NCBI GenBank assembly: GCA_000310025.1
Contig: FN648707.1
Coordinates: 489,553-542,171, forward strand
Direction of reading: 5' to 3'
DNA: 52,619 nucleotides
Source of the DNA: Ectocarpus siliculosus
Lineage: Eukaryota; Sar; Phaeophyceae; Ectocarpales; Ectocarpaceae
The notes below the pieces were generated by a model. It was not told the origin of the DNA, did not search any database, and saw nothing but the letters and a program-made list of their open reading frames with translations. The stretch's first letter is position 1. Each line of letters opens with the position of its first letter. The translations under genes and the position numbers were made by a program. Positions 12,262 through 24,235 of this stretch are shown one piece after another.

Positions 12262-12695
12262 CGCAAGGCCGACCCCACAACGACCAGCCTCGGCAGGTCC
12301 AGCAAGTGAGTGTTTTGGAATCTTGGGGAGACTTCGACAGCTCGATTTGAACCTGCTTGGGGTCGAGTCACCGCATCGGCAAATTGCCGATGTTGTCTCC
12401 ACTAGGGTGCGCTCAGCGAATCGAGAACGCAGTGGCCGACCTTTGAGGTTTGAGAGGTTCCTGTGCCTCTGGAGACCGATCGCACGACATGCGGTGGGTC
12501 CGTAGGCCGAAACGGCAACAGACACCCCGCACATACTGTGGTTTGTGCCTCTTCGTTTCATCTCATCTACGAATCCCTCGCAAACCAGGTGGAACTCCCG
12601 TTTGGAGGTTGCCCCCCCCGCACCTATGCCCTTCACCCTTTCACGAGTGTTTGCAAGACCGCGTGCATCGTGTACACAACCCTGCTCTAGCCGAG
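12262..12695. promoter_or_regulatory. Shared divergent promoter region of the BART-domain and PIH genes
   Basis: These 434 bp separate the two predicted start codons, which read away from each other. Both genes belong to families linked to cilia or flagella, so co-regulation is a reasonable inference. The segment holds a perfect 19-bp palindrome (listed separately). No TATA box is obvious. If either gene has a non-coding first exon the true promoter will be narrower. Confidence 0.5.
12374..12392. promoter_or_regulatory. 19-bp perfect palindrome in the divergent promoter
   Basis: The arms CATCGGCAA and TTGCCGATG are separated by one A. The half-sites GGCAA and TTGCC are those of a ciliary X-box (RFX site) but in everted order, so I do not call it an X-box. 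Position and perfect symmetry suggest a dimeric factor site; nothing else supports that. Confidence 0.35.
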
Positions 12696-15600
12696 ATGGC
12701 CAGGAAGGCACCGGCCAACGATTTGGAGATTGGTGGATCAAGCATGAGCGGCCGAGCCAAGAACCCCGGCATCCAAACTATCAGCCCCAAAGAGCCAAAC
12801 AGCCGAGACAAGACAGGATACAACATCGAAGCTCGCGCTGCTGCGGATGCCTTGGGCAACATGCAGGAGGCTTCGCCGCAGGAGCTACAGGACATCCAAG
12901 ATGTAAGTTTGGGGTGCTCTCCCCTCTCATTGTTATGTGGCGTCTCCCCCAACGTCGATGTTCGCTACGATGCCGGCACACCATTTCAAGATCCACCCTG
13001 CCGCATTGATCCATTTGAGTCTGGTCGCTACCGGATGCTACCGAGCGCTGTATCTTCCCGCCGGCCAAATGCATTTAATGGGAGCAGTTGTACTGCAGGC
13101 AGGAGGAGACGGCGAGGTAGGAGTTACGCATGCACACGTGATGCGGAGTGAGGCATGTCAAAGAGGGGGATAAACAAACTGCTCCTCCCAACGACTGCTG
13201 TCCCGTAGCAATGCTGTAACTGACGCCATAACATCTTTGACACTCGACAAGCCTTGGGCTTCCTAAGCATACAGTAACTCGAGATGGCACGTGCGTCCTC
13301 TTTCGACGTATCGCCGCCCTCTTTTGCGATCAAACGGTAGCTGATGAGGCTGAAGGACACGGACCCTGACCAGTTCGCGGAGTACGTGCAAATGGCCGCG
13401 GATGCTGCCAAGCTAGCCGAAGAGCGACCAGACGTCTTCGAGCAGCTCATGCGAGGCGACGGAGCAGCAGGTGCTACTGACGAGTACCCACCCCGTAGCA
13501 ATCATGCTACTGCTTTTTATTTAAAACTCTTTTTCCCATGCCATACACGCAAGTGGTACCCCCCCCCCGGTGTTTGCCATCGGGGTTTGGGTTTTCGTCG
13601 CTTGGCAACGACGTTGTAAAACAAGCCCCCCACTCGGTGTTTGCCATCGGGATTGGGTTTTCGTCGCTTGGCAACGACGTTGTAAAACAAGCCAATTCAC
13701 TTCGTGAACTCGGCAACCAGGTTACCGTTTTTTTTTTTTTACCTCGTTTTTTTTTTTGGCGGTAACCATAATGGTGGTCGAGTAGATCATGTTGTGCGGG
13801 GTCGAGAACCCTCACTCCGCGCAACGGGGGATGATCGCACCACGTTGTGTTAAAATGGTCAAGCACCCTCGAGGCAGGTACACAGTGCTTACAACTGTCT
13901 CTGGAAGTGAAAGCACCAGAAAATAAATTAAGTCATACGCAGCTGTCATCCGTACGCAAGGAAGTAAGCACAAGATGCCGAACACCCTTAGCAGGATGCA
14001 GCTCACCCTTCATGCGACTCGCCAAATACCTCACGGTGCTTCGCGCTTGGTGATGTGAGAGCCTTGTCCGGTGAGAACCCGGCGTGCTCCGTCCCGGCTT
14101 TGTAGGGATGCGAGGTCAATGGTCTAATGACTACGGCATGCACGACTATGAGTACCCCCCCCCCCCCCCCCGCCGCAGGCCCCCTTTGCCCCCGGCCTTT
14201 TAAAGCTACCCCGGGTTCCCAAACCTGTTCCTANNNNNNNNNNNNNNNNNNNNNNNNNNNNNNNNNNNNNNNNNNNNNNNNNNNNNNNNNNNNNNNNNNN
14301 NNNNNNNNNNNNNNNNNNNNNNNNNNNNNNNNNGGGGCCCCCCCCCCCCCCCCCCCCCCGCCCCCCCCGGTGTTTGCCATCGGGGTTGGGTTTTCGTCGC
14401 TTGGCAACGACGTTGTAAAACAAGCCAATTCACTTCGTGAAGTCGGCAACTAGTTTACCATTTTTCTTTTTTTCCTCTGTTTTTTTTTTGGCGGTAACCA
14501 TAATGGTGGTCGAGTAGATCATGTTGTGCGGGGTGGAGAACCCTCGCTCCGCGCAACGGGGGATGATCGCACCACGTTGTGTTAAAATGGTCAAGGCATC
14601 CTCGAGGCAGTTACACAGTGCTTGCAACGTCTCTGGAAGTGAAAGCACCAGAAAATAAATTAAGTCATACGCAGCTGTCATCCGTACGCAAGGAAGTAAG
14701 CACAAGATGCCGAACACCCTTAGCAGGATGCAGCTCACCCTTCATGCGACTCGCCGAATACCTCACGGCGCTTCGCGCTTGGTGATGTGAGAGCCTTGTC
14801 CGGTGAGAACCCGGCGTGCTCCGTCCCGGCTTTGTAGGGATGCGAGGTCAATGGTCTAACGACTACGGCATGCACGACTATGAGTACCCCCCCCCCCCCC
14901 ACCGTCGGACGCAGCATTGCCCACGGCCTTCTGACAGCAAGCAGGTGTACAGAAACGTGTCCATATGCGCCAGTTGTTGCTCCTAGTTGAAGTTGAATAC
15001 CCTACATCACGCAGGCACTGCAGAAATACGCCAAGCTCTTCTTCACACAAACCTCTCCACCCATTGAAACATTGGCCCTCCCACCGCCACCCCCCCGATA
15101 GCCTTGCAGCAGCATGATTCTCTTCTCCCTGGACGCGAGAATGGCAATGCTGTCCGACGGTGAACACCTTTTTTCTGTTTTTTCTTGCTTGTCTTGCTAG
15201 ATTCGATCGTGTTGAAGTGCATGCTTCCCCTCCAGTCACACAGCGGTGTAACTGAATCCTTCCTACAACTTGCTTCATCAGGGGACGAGGATTTGACCGC
15301 CGCCCAGGCGGAGAAAAGGCGGGCCATGGATGCAGCGTCTGAGCTAACCGGCGCCAACAAGAGAAAAGGCGACAGCAAGGACGGTGTGGACATGGACATC
15401 AATCTTCCCGGCGGGGCCAAGCTTGGCGCTGGGGGAGTGAAGGACAAAACGAACGGCATCGTGGTAAGGAACGAAACGGTGACCTTTGTTGGTCTTTGCC
15501 CCATCTGCGTCGTACGTTGAACGACTGCACATTCAGCAAGTATGCCGCCCGATATGCCGCAGGCCCTTCGAGACAATAAGTAGGATTCGACAAGAATATG

Positions 15601-18600
15601 TCGCTTTTGCTCCAGGGCACGGAATGCTGTCAGTTGTGGTCAATTTGTGCCTCTTGAGCGTAAGGGAATGGCGCGTTGTCGCCTCCTTTTTGTTCTGCGT
15701 ACAGACGCCAGCGTTCTGAGTGTAACGAAAGGGCAGTCGAACCGCAGCCCACCATGCTGAGGACCGAATATGGGCTAGACAGCCAATCCCGAAAAACTGG
15801 TGTGCTTTACCTTGCTTGGAATCTCAAGGCAAAGATCAACACCACTCAACGGTTACTCACCACTGGGATGTCTCCTGGGACTTGACAATCCCTCGTCACC
15901 GAGAAGCTGCCACCAGTTCAAATGGGGGAGGCTCTTGGGCGCTCGGACTGAGCTGCTGCTCCTTCGGCTGTTATTCGCTTTCGGGTGCTCCTCCGCTCAT
16001 GCGCAGATTTCACCACGGCCTGGTTTCGTTATCAAGACGAAGTTGGTTGACAAGGGCATGAAGGTGTTCGTCAACGTTTGCCAGCACGAGCGCATCGGCG
16101 AGTCGAGCATGGTCAAGAAACTAGACAAGGAAGGCCAAGAGGTGTGAGGCAGGTTGCGTTTCGATCGGTTATCGAGACCTCGTTGTGAACGATCGGCGAT
16201 ATCAAAGGGTAGAGGGAGAGATCGCTCGGGGTTATATGGCGTCTTGGCGCGAGCCGTACTCAGTTTGTCACGCGCAAAGTTCATGAAAGCTGATGGTACC
16301 ACGCTCATTCAAGAACGCTGGCAGTAAGCGCCTAGGCTTATGATGGGACGATGGCCGTGCCATGTACCGTTTCGATAGTCTGTTTTCTTCAATCCCACAA
16401 CCTCAGTTGGCGATGATCGTTCTCAATACCCAGCCGATGGTCGATACCGAGAACATGCATTCTGCGTTGTTGACGGTATTTGGGGTTCTTGGAACACTCG
16501 AGTAAATCCCCCCTGTCCCTATACCATCCTTTTCGGCCACACGTATGCATCAACATTTTGTATATCGATCGTGCGGAAGGTTACCCTTAGGGTTCATCGG
16601 TACTTGTAAAGCCATACTGTGTCATCCTTTCCCGGCTCTTGCGCGTTCCAATACAACGCAAACACAGATGGAGCGTTGAGGTCTTTGGGCTCGGCATCGG
16701 CTGCAACGTTTGATTTTCAGTACTTGAAGTCTCTTTGTGAATCTCGGAGATGCGTTTGTAGTTCTTTCCGTGGGAGTCGATCATGTCTTGAGCTGTGGCT
16801 CGATGCCTTGCCTTCATTGACAACGGCCCTTGTCTCCTTGTCCCGCGATATCACGTTCCGCATTGGCAGGTGGAGGGCTTGAACATCCCGATGAGTGTAG
16901 GACCTCCCTCCGTAGACAAGGACAACGCCGGGCTAGAGTGCATCGTGTATGACGTCATCATCAACCCAAAGGTGCGCCCTTGGAACTACTGTAGTCCATG
17001 ACTAATCACTTTCTTCAGCTCGGCAAAGAAAACGAACCCCCTCTCTCTATGTGCGTTCGTATTGTGGTAGATCATGCTGTTGCTGTTCTAATCTCCCCCG
17101 AAGGATAACGTACCACGCCGCATGGAAGGACATGTGTCAGAATGCGGCAGGTGTGGAATATTGTGTTAACGCTTGCATTCCGTACCACCTTTTTTGCCCC
17201 CACTCTGACTCGTGTGCAATTCGTGGTTCCGCCAGACTATCGAAGAGTGTGGCGCGGACAAAACCGGTGGTCAGCGGGATTGGGTGTGCCACTTGGCGAT
17301 GCAGTCCGTCATGTCCAAGCACGACTGCCGGCTAGACCCCAAATACAAGCTGCCGAAGTTAACGTGAGGAAAGTAGCACCCTTGTCGCTATGGCAGTGAC
17401 AGCAGCACGTCCCACTGAAGCCGAACACTTTGTGTGCCATGAAACCGTTTCCCAGTAAACGGTGTTGACGCTCCCTCCCACTTTTCGGTTTAGCAACAGC
17501 AACAACAGCAGCAGCAGCGACTGGTATGACTGCCCGTTGTATACTGTGTAGTATGCCGCGTCATTCTGCTTTTTCCCGGGGGCAATACTTGCCGAAAGGA
17601 AGACTCTGCACTTGTTCTTTGAGAGTGCCAGAAATCGACACACGCATGTAGCCTGTAGTGTGAGATATGCCATACCTTCGTTTCGAGTCGTCCTGTAGGT
17701 ACAGCTGCTGCGACCTCTCCCGATACCCCGACTCAACAACACGTGTGTTTACTGTTCGACACGTGTTCGCAGCTTCAAAGGCAACAAAGAAGAGGGCCCG
17801 GCGAAGCAGAGGATCAGAGACGACTCTGCCAGGCCACAGATAAGGGAGCTCCGTGCAGGCGGCGGCAAGGACCAGGCTAAGGGGGGGTCTACTGCCGGCG
17901 ACGGTAAGGGCGGGATGCGACCGGCAGCTGGAGGGTCAGCGAAGAAACGAGCCTCGACCATCCCGGTGACAGCGCTCAAGTCGACCGTGACGGTAAGGGG
18001 CGTCCTCGGCTGAAGCTCAATGTAGAGTTGAAAAGGGCGGCGACTACCTGAGACACAGGGGTGACAAGTTGCACGTCTACAACACGTGCGGAGGAGGTAC
18101 GAGCTACTCGCCCGTCTGGGGGAGGAGACGTTGTGGTCTTGGTGTGTTGCACGAGCGGGTAGGTAGTGTCGTAGGCCAGGTTGCATTGATGAGGCTCTTT
18201 CCGGTCCTTGATTTTTCTTTGTGTCTTGGAGTAGCTTGTGGCCATGTAAATTGGGTTGTTGGCCTGGAGTACCGGGGAGGGCTTGCTGGATCGATCGAGG
18301 TCGGTGTTTTTTTTTTTTTTGAATGACAGCAACTACAACAACAATCTTTCATCGCCGTCCCATATGCATGTTGCACAGCGAGTTTTTTTCCTATCTCGAC
18401 ATTTTTGAATCCACGTCGTCCATCGGGCTAATCTCCGGAGATCCCCTTGTTGTTTTCTTCGTGCATTGTGGTGGAGTACACGACAAGCGCAAGGCCCTCC
18501 CGAACCTTGTGCCAACCTATCACACAAACGTATATTCAACCATATCGTGCGTTGGCAGGCCGTTTGGTCTCGTGGTGGTGGAGAGAGTACGGAAGAGCGC

Positions 18601-21600
18601 GAGTCCGAAGTCAGCGCTACATCTCTGGAAGACACGGTGCGAATACCTCCGGAGCATTGGCCGGACTCGCTGGTCGTGACTGCCGCTGGGCTGAGAACGG
18701 ACGCCCTCGCCCCTGATGCTCTCGACAAGGCATGTACTGCGGACGACTAAATGGCGCACGACCCACGTGGTCCCCCAGTAGTTAGGCGCGTTGCTGTGTG
18801 TTGAGCCCGCTGTTCAGGACCGTCGACGCCGCTCGGTTATCCAGGGAAACGCTCTTTCCGAGTTCAAGAAGGGTAATGTCCGAATGGCCCAGCCGCGGAA
18901 GATCGCTTGCACCCACAACGCTTGCGGTTTCTCTGCCGTGACCATTGGGTGGCAGGGTAGGTCGTTTTGGTCCTTCGACCTCTAACCCCGCTTCAAATGC
19001 TTTGCTCGCGGGCATTTTGCGGCCGCCAAGGTGTGCACCTTTCACCGGAGGCACCGCGGAGCGAGCTGTCAAGATGCGGCATACCAGCACTGTAGTGCTG
19101 CTGACCAACCCATGGAACTTTTTTTGTTCTGTTCAAGTATCGCTGTGTTCGTTCATACGCACAAGGTTTGCAGCATTGACTTCCATTGCAAGTACCGTGT
19201 TTTTTACTGGGTGTTATTTTCGTGCTCAAACCATGCCCGTGCTTTGACCTTTCCTTCCCTTCCTCTTTTCTTGCCTCTCCCACGCGTACATTTTTCGTTA
19301 TGACGATGTGCACTCGATGCCGGACCCCTGTTGCTTGTTTCCGGAGACAGATCGGAGTCGAAGCATCGGCGTACGAGGTCACGTTGAAGGCACCGGGCCA
19401 TCTTCCCTTGCAGGCAAGTCGTGCTCTGTTCCATCATTTTGTAGGACAGTGGGCGCGGGACGTTGCGTATCAGCGACGGAATCGCGAAAACAGTCTCGGC
19501 ATCTTTGGTGATGAAATCTACTACTCTGTGCAGGTGTAGCGTTTTCTCTGTAGGCACGTTCGGCTTTTGAAGTGGTGGGCTCTGTTTCGATTTGTTTTGG
19601 TACAGTTGGTGGCACTTGGCTGGTGGAAAAGCTCCCGCGCTGCTGCGGGTTTTGCTATGAGTCTTAAGCGTATTGCGGCACTCTCTTTTTCTGCGTGTTC
19701 GGGTATTTTTGTTCTCCCCGCAACTCCCCGCAAGGGAGGGGGCACGCACTTGGGGAACACTACCGCCTGCTGCGGCTAGGCAGGGAATGAATACAAAAAT
19801 AATAAACATACATTTTCTGCAAGTGTTACTCTTTCTGCAACGGTGCACACCGTCTTGTTTTTTTGCATCGTCAGAAAGAACGCCGTCATCACCCTCGTGG
19901 TTGGTTTCAAGAAGTGCTTTTGTTGGTCTTGTTGCTGCTGCTGTGGTTGCGGCTGCATCCCGGTTGCAGCAGTCGCGCGCGCGCGCGTGTTGTGGAATGT
20001 GTCTATTATAGCGGCTGGCAAGAGGCGATTCACGTTGCATAATTTCCCATGTCTTCGCTTTGGTAAATGCTGCCTCTTTTCTCATGCACGGTTGTCACTC
20101 CATCACACAACCTCCAACCCGCACGGCATCGTTTCGACCACAATCCAACCGTTGTCGCCGCTGCTGATGCCGCAGGTCCGACTGCCCTACGCCGCACTCC
20201 CAGCCACGGCATCCGCCAAAACAAACAGCCACGAGGGCACCCTAGCCGTCAGCATCGATGTCGACAATTCAGACCTCACGAAACAAGCGGACGTCGGGTC
20301 CAAGCCGTGGCTACTCTCGAGCGCGCTTGAGGGCGGTGGCGAGCGAAAGACAGGGCGGGCGTCAGGGGGAGGAAGCGCAACGGCGTCTAGCTCTGCAGGA
20401 GGCGTGAAGGGCTCGGAAGGCGGCGATGATGCTCTGCCGGAGGATCGCTTCCATCTCAGGCTGCCGGCGGGTAAGAGTGGTTTAGGCTCGTTATCTCGAG
20501 AGCGGTGCTTGGACGTGTTTGTGTATTCAAAGCGTTCCGATTCTCCCCGGCAAGACTTCGCACATGCAGCCGTGCAGCCCCCCCGCAAAGTGCAATGAAT
20601 GAAAAAGTTAACCTTGGACACCATTTCGACAGTATACATACAACGAAATGTAGACTAGCCGTTCGAGGTAAAACCATGGCCGAAGGGGATGGGTTGAAGT
20701 CTTTACATTGAATGGACTTGTTTTTCTGGCTCTCAGTTTCGATTTCCGAAAACCCTGTGGGTTGTTGTCCTTGTCGCTTCTGAGGCAGGGGTAAACCAGT
20801 ACACTGGAGCCGCGGAGGGAGACGATGCGGACAGCAACCACGACCTCCTACCCGGGGGAGTAGATCGAAACCAAGAAAAAGAAGAAGAGCCGATTGGCGA
20901 GGGAGAAAGCCTGCCCGAGGAGCGGTTCCACAGAGCTGACATCGTCTCGCAGCACATGATCGACACTCGCGAACAACAACGGAAAGAGAAAGTGAGGCTA
21001 CGTAGCTTGAAGTTTTTTCAATGTCACGGTTGGACTTGTTCGGCCTGTACCTTGATGCCGATTTTGTCTATCAAAAATTTACTTGTAACTTGGCGCCTGA
21101 TTTCGTGATATGTAGCTGCGGTCCAGAAGTCCGGGGACGCGCACAGCGAAGAAATGGCCTTGAGCAAAAGTGAAAGAACGGCCGAAGAGGTTGCATCTTT
21201 TCTTGAGATAGATTTGAGACGGACGTATTCACTTCTCCGCCTACAATAGGTACGCCGAAGTGAAGCCCCGGGGGCTAGATTACGTGTTTTGTCTACTGCA
21301 GTCTCGTGTGCAGCTTCAGGTGCAGCGCGCGAGGGTGTATCGTTGCCACGTTTACCGGCACTCTCGGTGTTGTGCGTTTTATTTCTTTTCGGCTAAGGAA
21401 CGCTCGCGGAACTAACTTGCCTCCATCTTTGACCGACCATGCCCTGCTCGAGAGATTGTGTTCCCGGGCGCTTACGAGTGAAGTGGTCCCGGTGCTATGC
21501 CGGTGCGATCCAGCCGATTTCAACGGCATTAACCAGCCGATTTTCACCCGCTTTATACGGGCAACCGGCAATATCCAGAGTATGAAATGACTTGAATATT

Positions 21601-23289
21601 CTATCTGTGCCAGACGATTTAACCGGCATGGCACATGGAAACCGTCGTTATTCGAACGGCATGATACTGTACCGGGACCACTACTATGTTTTCGAAAGAA
21701 GGTTACAGCAGTCGTTACGAATTCTGCCGTAATGGTGGTCTACATACAACTGTAAATTCTCATCATGTTCTAGGGCTGTTCTGATCCCTGCTCTTCACTT
21801 TTGTGGAGGACCGATTTTCTGTGTCCACAACCACAAACTAGCAGGAGTATCTCGTTCCTCACCGTTTCAGAATCTTGTCCCTTGGCGAAGAAGCCCTCAA
21901 TGAATTCGAGGAGTTGTGTTGCTTGTTGCTTCAGACGGTTATGTGCAATCTACTGAACAAGTTCCAAAATGAAATATTCGTGACGAAATTCGCCTCTCCT
22001 GTCGGACACTTACGTCTCCTCTGTTGTCAGATTGACCGTGCGGAAAAGGAGCGAGAGGCCAGGAAGAAGCAGCCTCAAGACGACGGAGTAGAATACGTAG
22101 ACTTCGACGGTAAGAGTGAACCCAAGTAACGCGTGCCCAGGCAGGGAGTCCCATTAATGTTGATGGTGAGAGTGAACCTCGAAATGGCTTTGCCCAAACC
22201 GGGAGTCCCATGTATGTTGATGGTAAGAGTGAGAACCCACATACGGATAAGGCTTGCCCAAGCAGGGAGTCGCATGTACGTTGATGTGAAGAGTGAACCC
22301 ACATAAGGCGTGCCCAAGCAGGGAGTCCCATGTAAATTGATGTCAAGAGTGAACCCACATTAGGCTTGCCGAAACAGGGAGTCCCATGTATATGATGGTA
22401 AGGGCAAGAACCCACACAAGGATTGCCCAAGCAGGGAGTCCCATGTACATTGGTGGTAACAGTGAAACCTAGATGAGACTTGCCAAGGACGGCGTCCCAT
22501 GCAGACTATGTAGTATCTCAGAGATTTACAGGAGGTGTGCACCCAATGTTTGCCATCTGCTGGGTTTTCCCAACAATGACGATGAAGCTGTTCTGCGAGG
22601 AAAAGCCCGTCTACCGTTTCACTCCTTGACCGGGCTGTGCGAATCTCTACATGAGGCTTTGCCCTGCTCTGCTTTGATGCCCTCCCGTGTGCTGTCGAGG
22701 TTATGCCATAGATTTGTTTTTTTATTCAAGGTGTATGAGTGTATTTAACTCGTGGTGAGTCCTCACGCCGTTTTTAGTGCCTGGTGCTGCGAGCTAGGGG
22801 GTAACACGTTGGCAGTGCTGATGACTACATGTCAATGTTGTCGCCAGGGACGCATTCGTGTCGTGTGGCATCATGTAGCTGTATCAGTCGACTTTCCTCA
22901 ACGGACCGTTGTGGGTGTTCGCAACCGAAACCTCTAGAATCAGCGTCGTGAAACCTCGATCCTTCCACCATTCACAACTTCTATGAATTTTCATGCGCAT
23001 ACTGTGAAATCGGCTGACCACCGGCTCCCCCTTTCCTCTACGCATCTACAACGTAGACTATCGCGCGGGGGGCAAGTTGGGCCCGCCGGCGGTGCCCCCG
23101 CAACCACCAACCGGCGCCGAAGACGTCCAAGACGCTGCTGAAGAACAAGACCCGGAACTCTCGCGAGACTTGGCGGCTGCCGCGCGAGTATTGAGCGAAG
23201 CAGTTAAGGAGAAGGAAAAGGGTGGTGATGATGGTGCGCCCGTGGGGAGTCGACTGTCGTCGACATTCTGGGCGGAGTTACTGGACTGA
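12696..23289 (+). CDS. DNAAF2: PIH-domain axonemal dynein assembly factor (Kintoun/PF13-like)
   Basis: The model has 13 exons: 12696-12902, 13341-13470, 15282-15463, 16007-16141, 16870-16971, 17236-17363, 17773-17992, 18559-18729, 19351-19413, 20176-20470, 20789-20991, 22031-22109 and 23057-23289. All phases join, giving 715 codons plus TGA. Exons 4-7 carry the PIH1 domain (about residues 174-300): PGFVIKTKLVD, KVFVNVCQHERIGE, GLNIPMSVGPP, YDVIINPK, CHLAMQSVM and YKLPKLTFKGNKE. Exons 8-10 give a CS-like fold (about 400-480): WPDSLVVTAAG, YEVTLKAPGHLPLQVRLPY and TLAVSIDVDN. The tail is acidic and charged (LPEERFHRAD, GVEYVDFDDYR, ending FWAELLD). PIH proteins act with HSP90/HSP70 and R2TP in the cytoplasm to pre-assemble axonemal dyneins. 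Two adjacent introns, after 18729 and 19413, start with GC instead of GT. A stop in the GT-only reading of exon 8 (18748) makes the first of these necessary. MOT48 or another PIH paralogue is the main alternative. The start could be the next in-frame ATG at about 12744. Confidence 0.85.
13559..14171 (-). repeat. Tandem repeat unit, copy A, inside PIH-gene intron 2
   Basis: A unit of about 610 bp bounded at both ends by C tracts (13559-13568 and 14155-14171). Its near-identical partner is copy B at 14338-14900, in the same orientation. Read on the minus strand, the unit starts after the G tract with TACTCATAGTCGTGC, then CATTAGACCATTGACC, and ends GGCAAACACC before the second G tract. Within copy A a block of about 62 bp (GGTGTTTGCCATCGGG to AAACAAGCC) is itself tandemly duplicated at 13569-13694. 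T-rich low-complexity sequence lies at 13729-13758. I found no open frame of note. Confidence 0.8.
14234..14333. other. Assembly gap (100 N)
   Basis: The gap lies between two copies of a C-tract-bounded repeat and is followed directly by GGGGC and about 20 C. Sequencing drop-out in the homopolymer or repeat collapse is the likely cause, so the true copy number is unknown. Confidence 0.95.
14338..14900 (-). repeat. Tandem repeat unit, copy B, inside PIH-gene intron 2
   Basis: A second copy of the unit at 13559-14171, more than 90% identical by eye over about 520 bp, with only one copy of the 62-bp inner block. C tracts flank it at 14338-14368 and 14887-14900. The minus-strand start CATGCCGTAGTCGTTAGACC matches a diverged plus-strand fragment at 28965-29080, so this is a dispersed family rather than a purely local duplication. 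Confidence 0.8.
21482..21682. mobile_element. Small TIR element (MITE-like), 201 bp
   Basis: The left end AGTGGTCCCGGTGCTATGCC matches the reverse complement of the right end, AGTGGTCCCGGTACAGTATC followed by ATGCCG, apart from a small gap. The element lies in the PIH-gene intron between 20991 and 22031 and contains no coding frame. No convincing target-site duplication is visible. Part of the interior (CTTGAATATTCTATCTGTGC) resembles the element at 35253-35430. Confidence 0.55.
22107..22500 (+). repeat. Minisatellite of about seven 57-bp units that includes the exon-12 5' splice site
   Basis: The exon-12 donor of the PIH gene (GACG then GTAAGAGTGAACCC at 22110) is the first of about seven imperfect units. 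Each runs from a GATGGTAAGAGTGAACCC-like start through TTGCCCAAGCAGGGAGTCCC to ATGTATGTT-like ends. Five of the seven units keep a GT at the donor position; two have GATGTGAAG or GATGTCAAG instead. The intron therefore carries several decoy copies of its own 5' splice site. Confidence 0.8.
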
Positions 23290-24235
23290 CGAGATGTTGG
23301 GTGACAGGCCCGGGGGTATTGTACCCTCGGCCGGTCTCTGAAGCCCGCTGCATATGTACTGGTTGACTTTCGCATGGCAAGAGAAAACTGCAACCCCTCG
23401 AGGGGCTTCAGAATTCGAGCACCGCCTGATCATGAGGCGTGGCTCTGACCTCGCTTGCAATGTTCACTTTTTCGGTTGTAAGTGGTGTAGGCCTACGATT
23501 ACGGAGTGGACAAAATATCACAGGCTTGGCTACAGCACCATATGAGTGTCGGGGAGTCTTGTTCTCCATGGGGCCACTAAAGTATGGCATCGCGCGCGCG
23601 CGTGTGCTTGGTTTTCTGTTTGGCCTTGGCGAAGCGCTGGTATGGTATTCCACCACCACCCCTGTATTACGGCACCTCAGAGTCATTTGTGTTTTCGGCT
23701 ATGTCGACAGCCAACCCTATCCTCCGGAAGACAGAATGTAAAGCATCTCTGTGCTGCTTGTGCGTCCCGTACCGATAGAACAACCGGCGGCCAAGCATTC
23801 AAGGCGACGGGGTTCGATCTCCATCAAGTGAATGCCACGGGTTTCTATGTCTACGTCTTCTCGATCACGCATGCGGCACTCCGCCATACACCGCGTTCGG
23901 CATGACATTGCCACGCGGCTTGCGCGGCGGTAAAGATCGCCCCTCTGCCGGTAACACCGCTCGCCGTGCTGAAACAACGTTGGCATGCCCGACATTTAGG
24001 CTCCTCTCCAACCACAGCTTTGTGCCTCGTATGATATGCGTTTCGATGACAGAGTACCTTCCGCTTAACAGACCTCTTCCTTCCACCAGTGGCTCCCTTC
24101 TCAGTGCCCCTCCCTGCAAGTCATCCTGTTTCACAAAACCACGCAGGGCGTGGAAAAAAATGCCGACGCCCTACGACCCACCAACTACGTGACTCACTTC
24201 CAACAACAGTAGAAAAAAAGAGCGAAGGATCAACG
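23290..24235. other. Convergent intergenic region between the PIH and POP4 genes
   Basis: The two genes end facing each other about 950 bp apart. No gene or repeat family was recognised. A (CG)n-like run lies at 23588-23602. Frames on both strands are short and overlapping. Confidence 0.45.

Noticed and set aside
21133-21249. An extra PIH-gene exon (frame with SGDAHSEEMALSKSERTAEE)
   Set aside because: It has an acceptor in the right phase, but the frame ends in TAG without a usable donor before it, while exon 11 joins directly and in phase to exon 12 at 22031.
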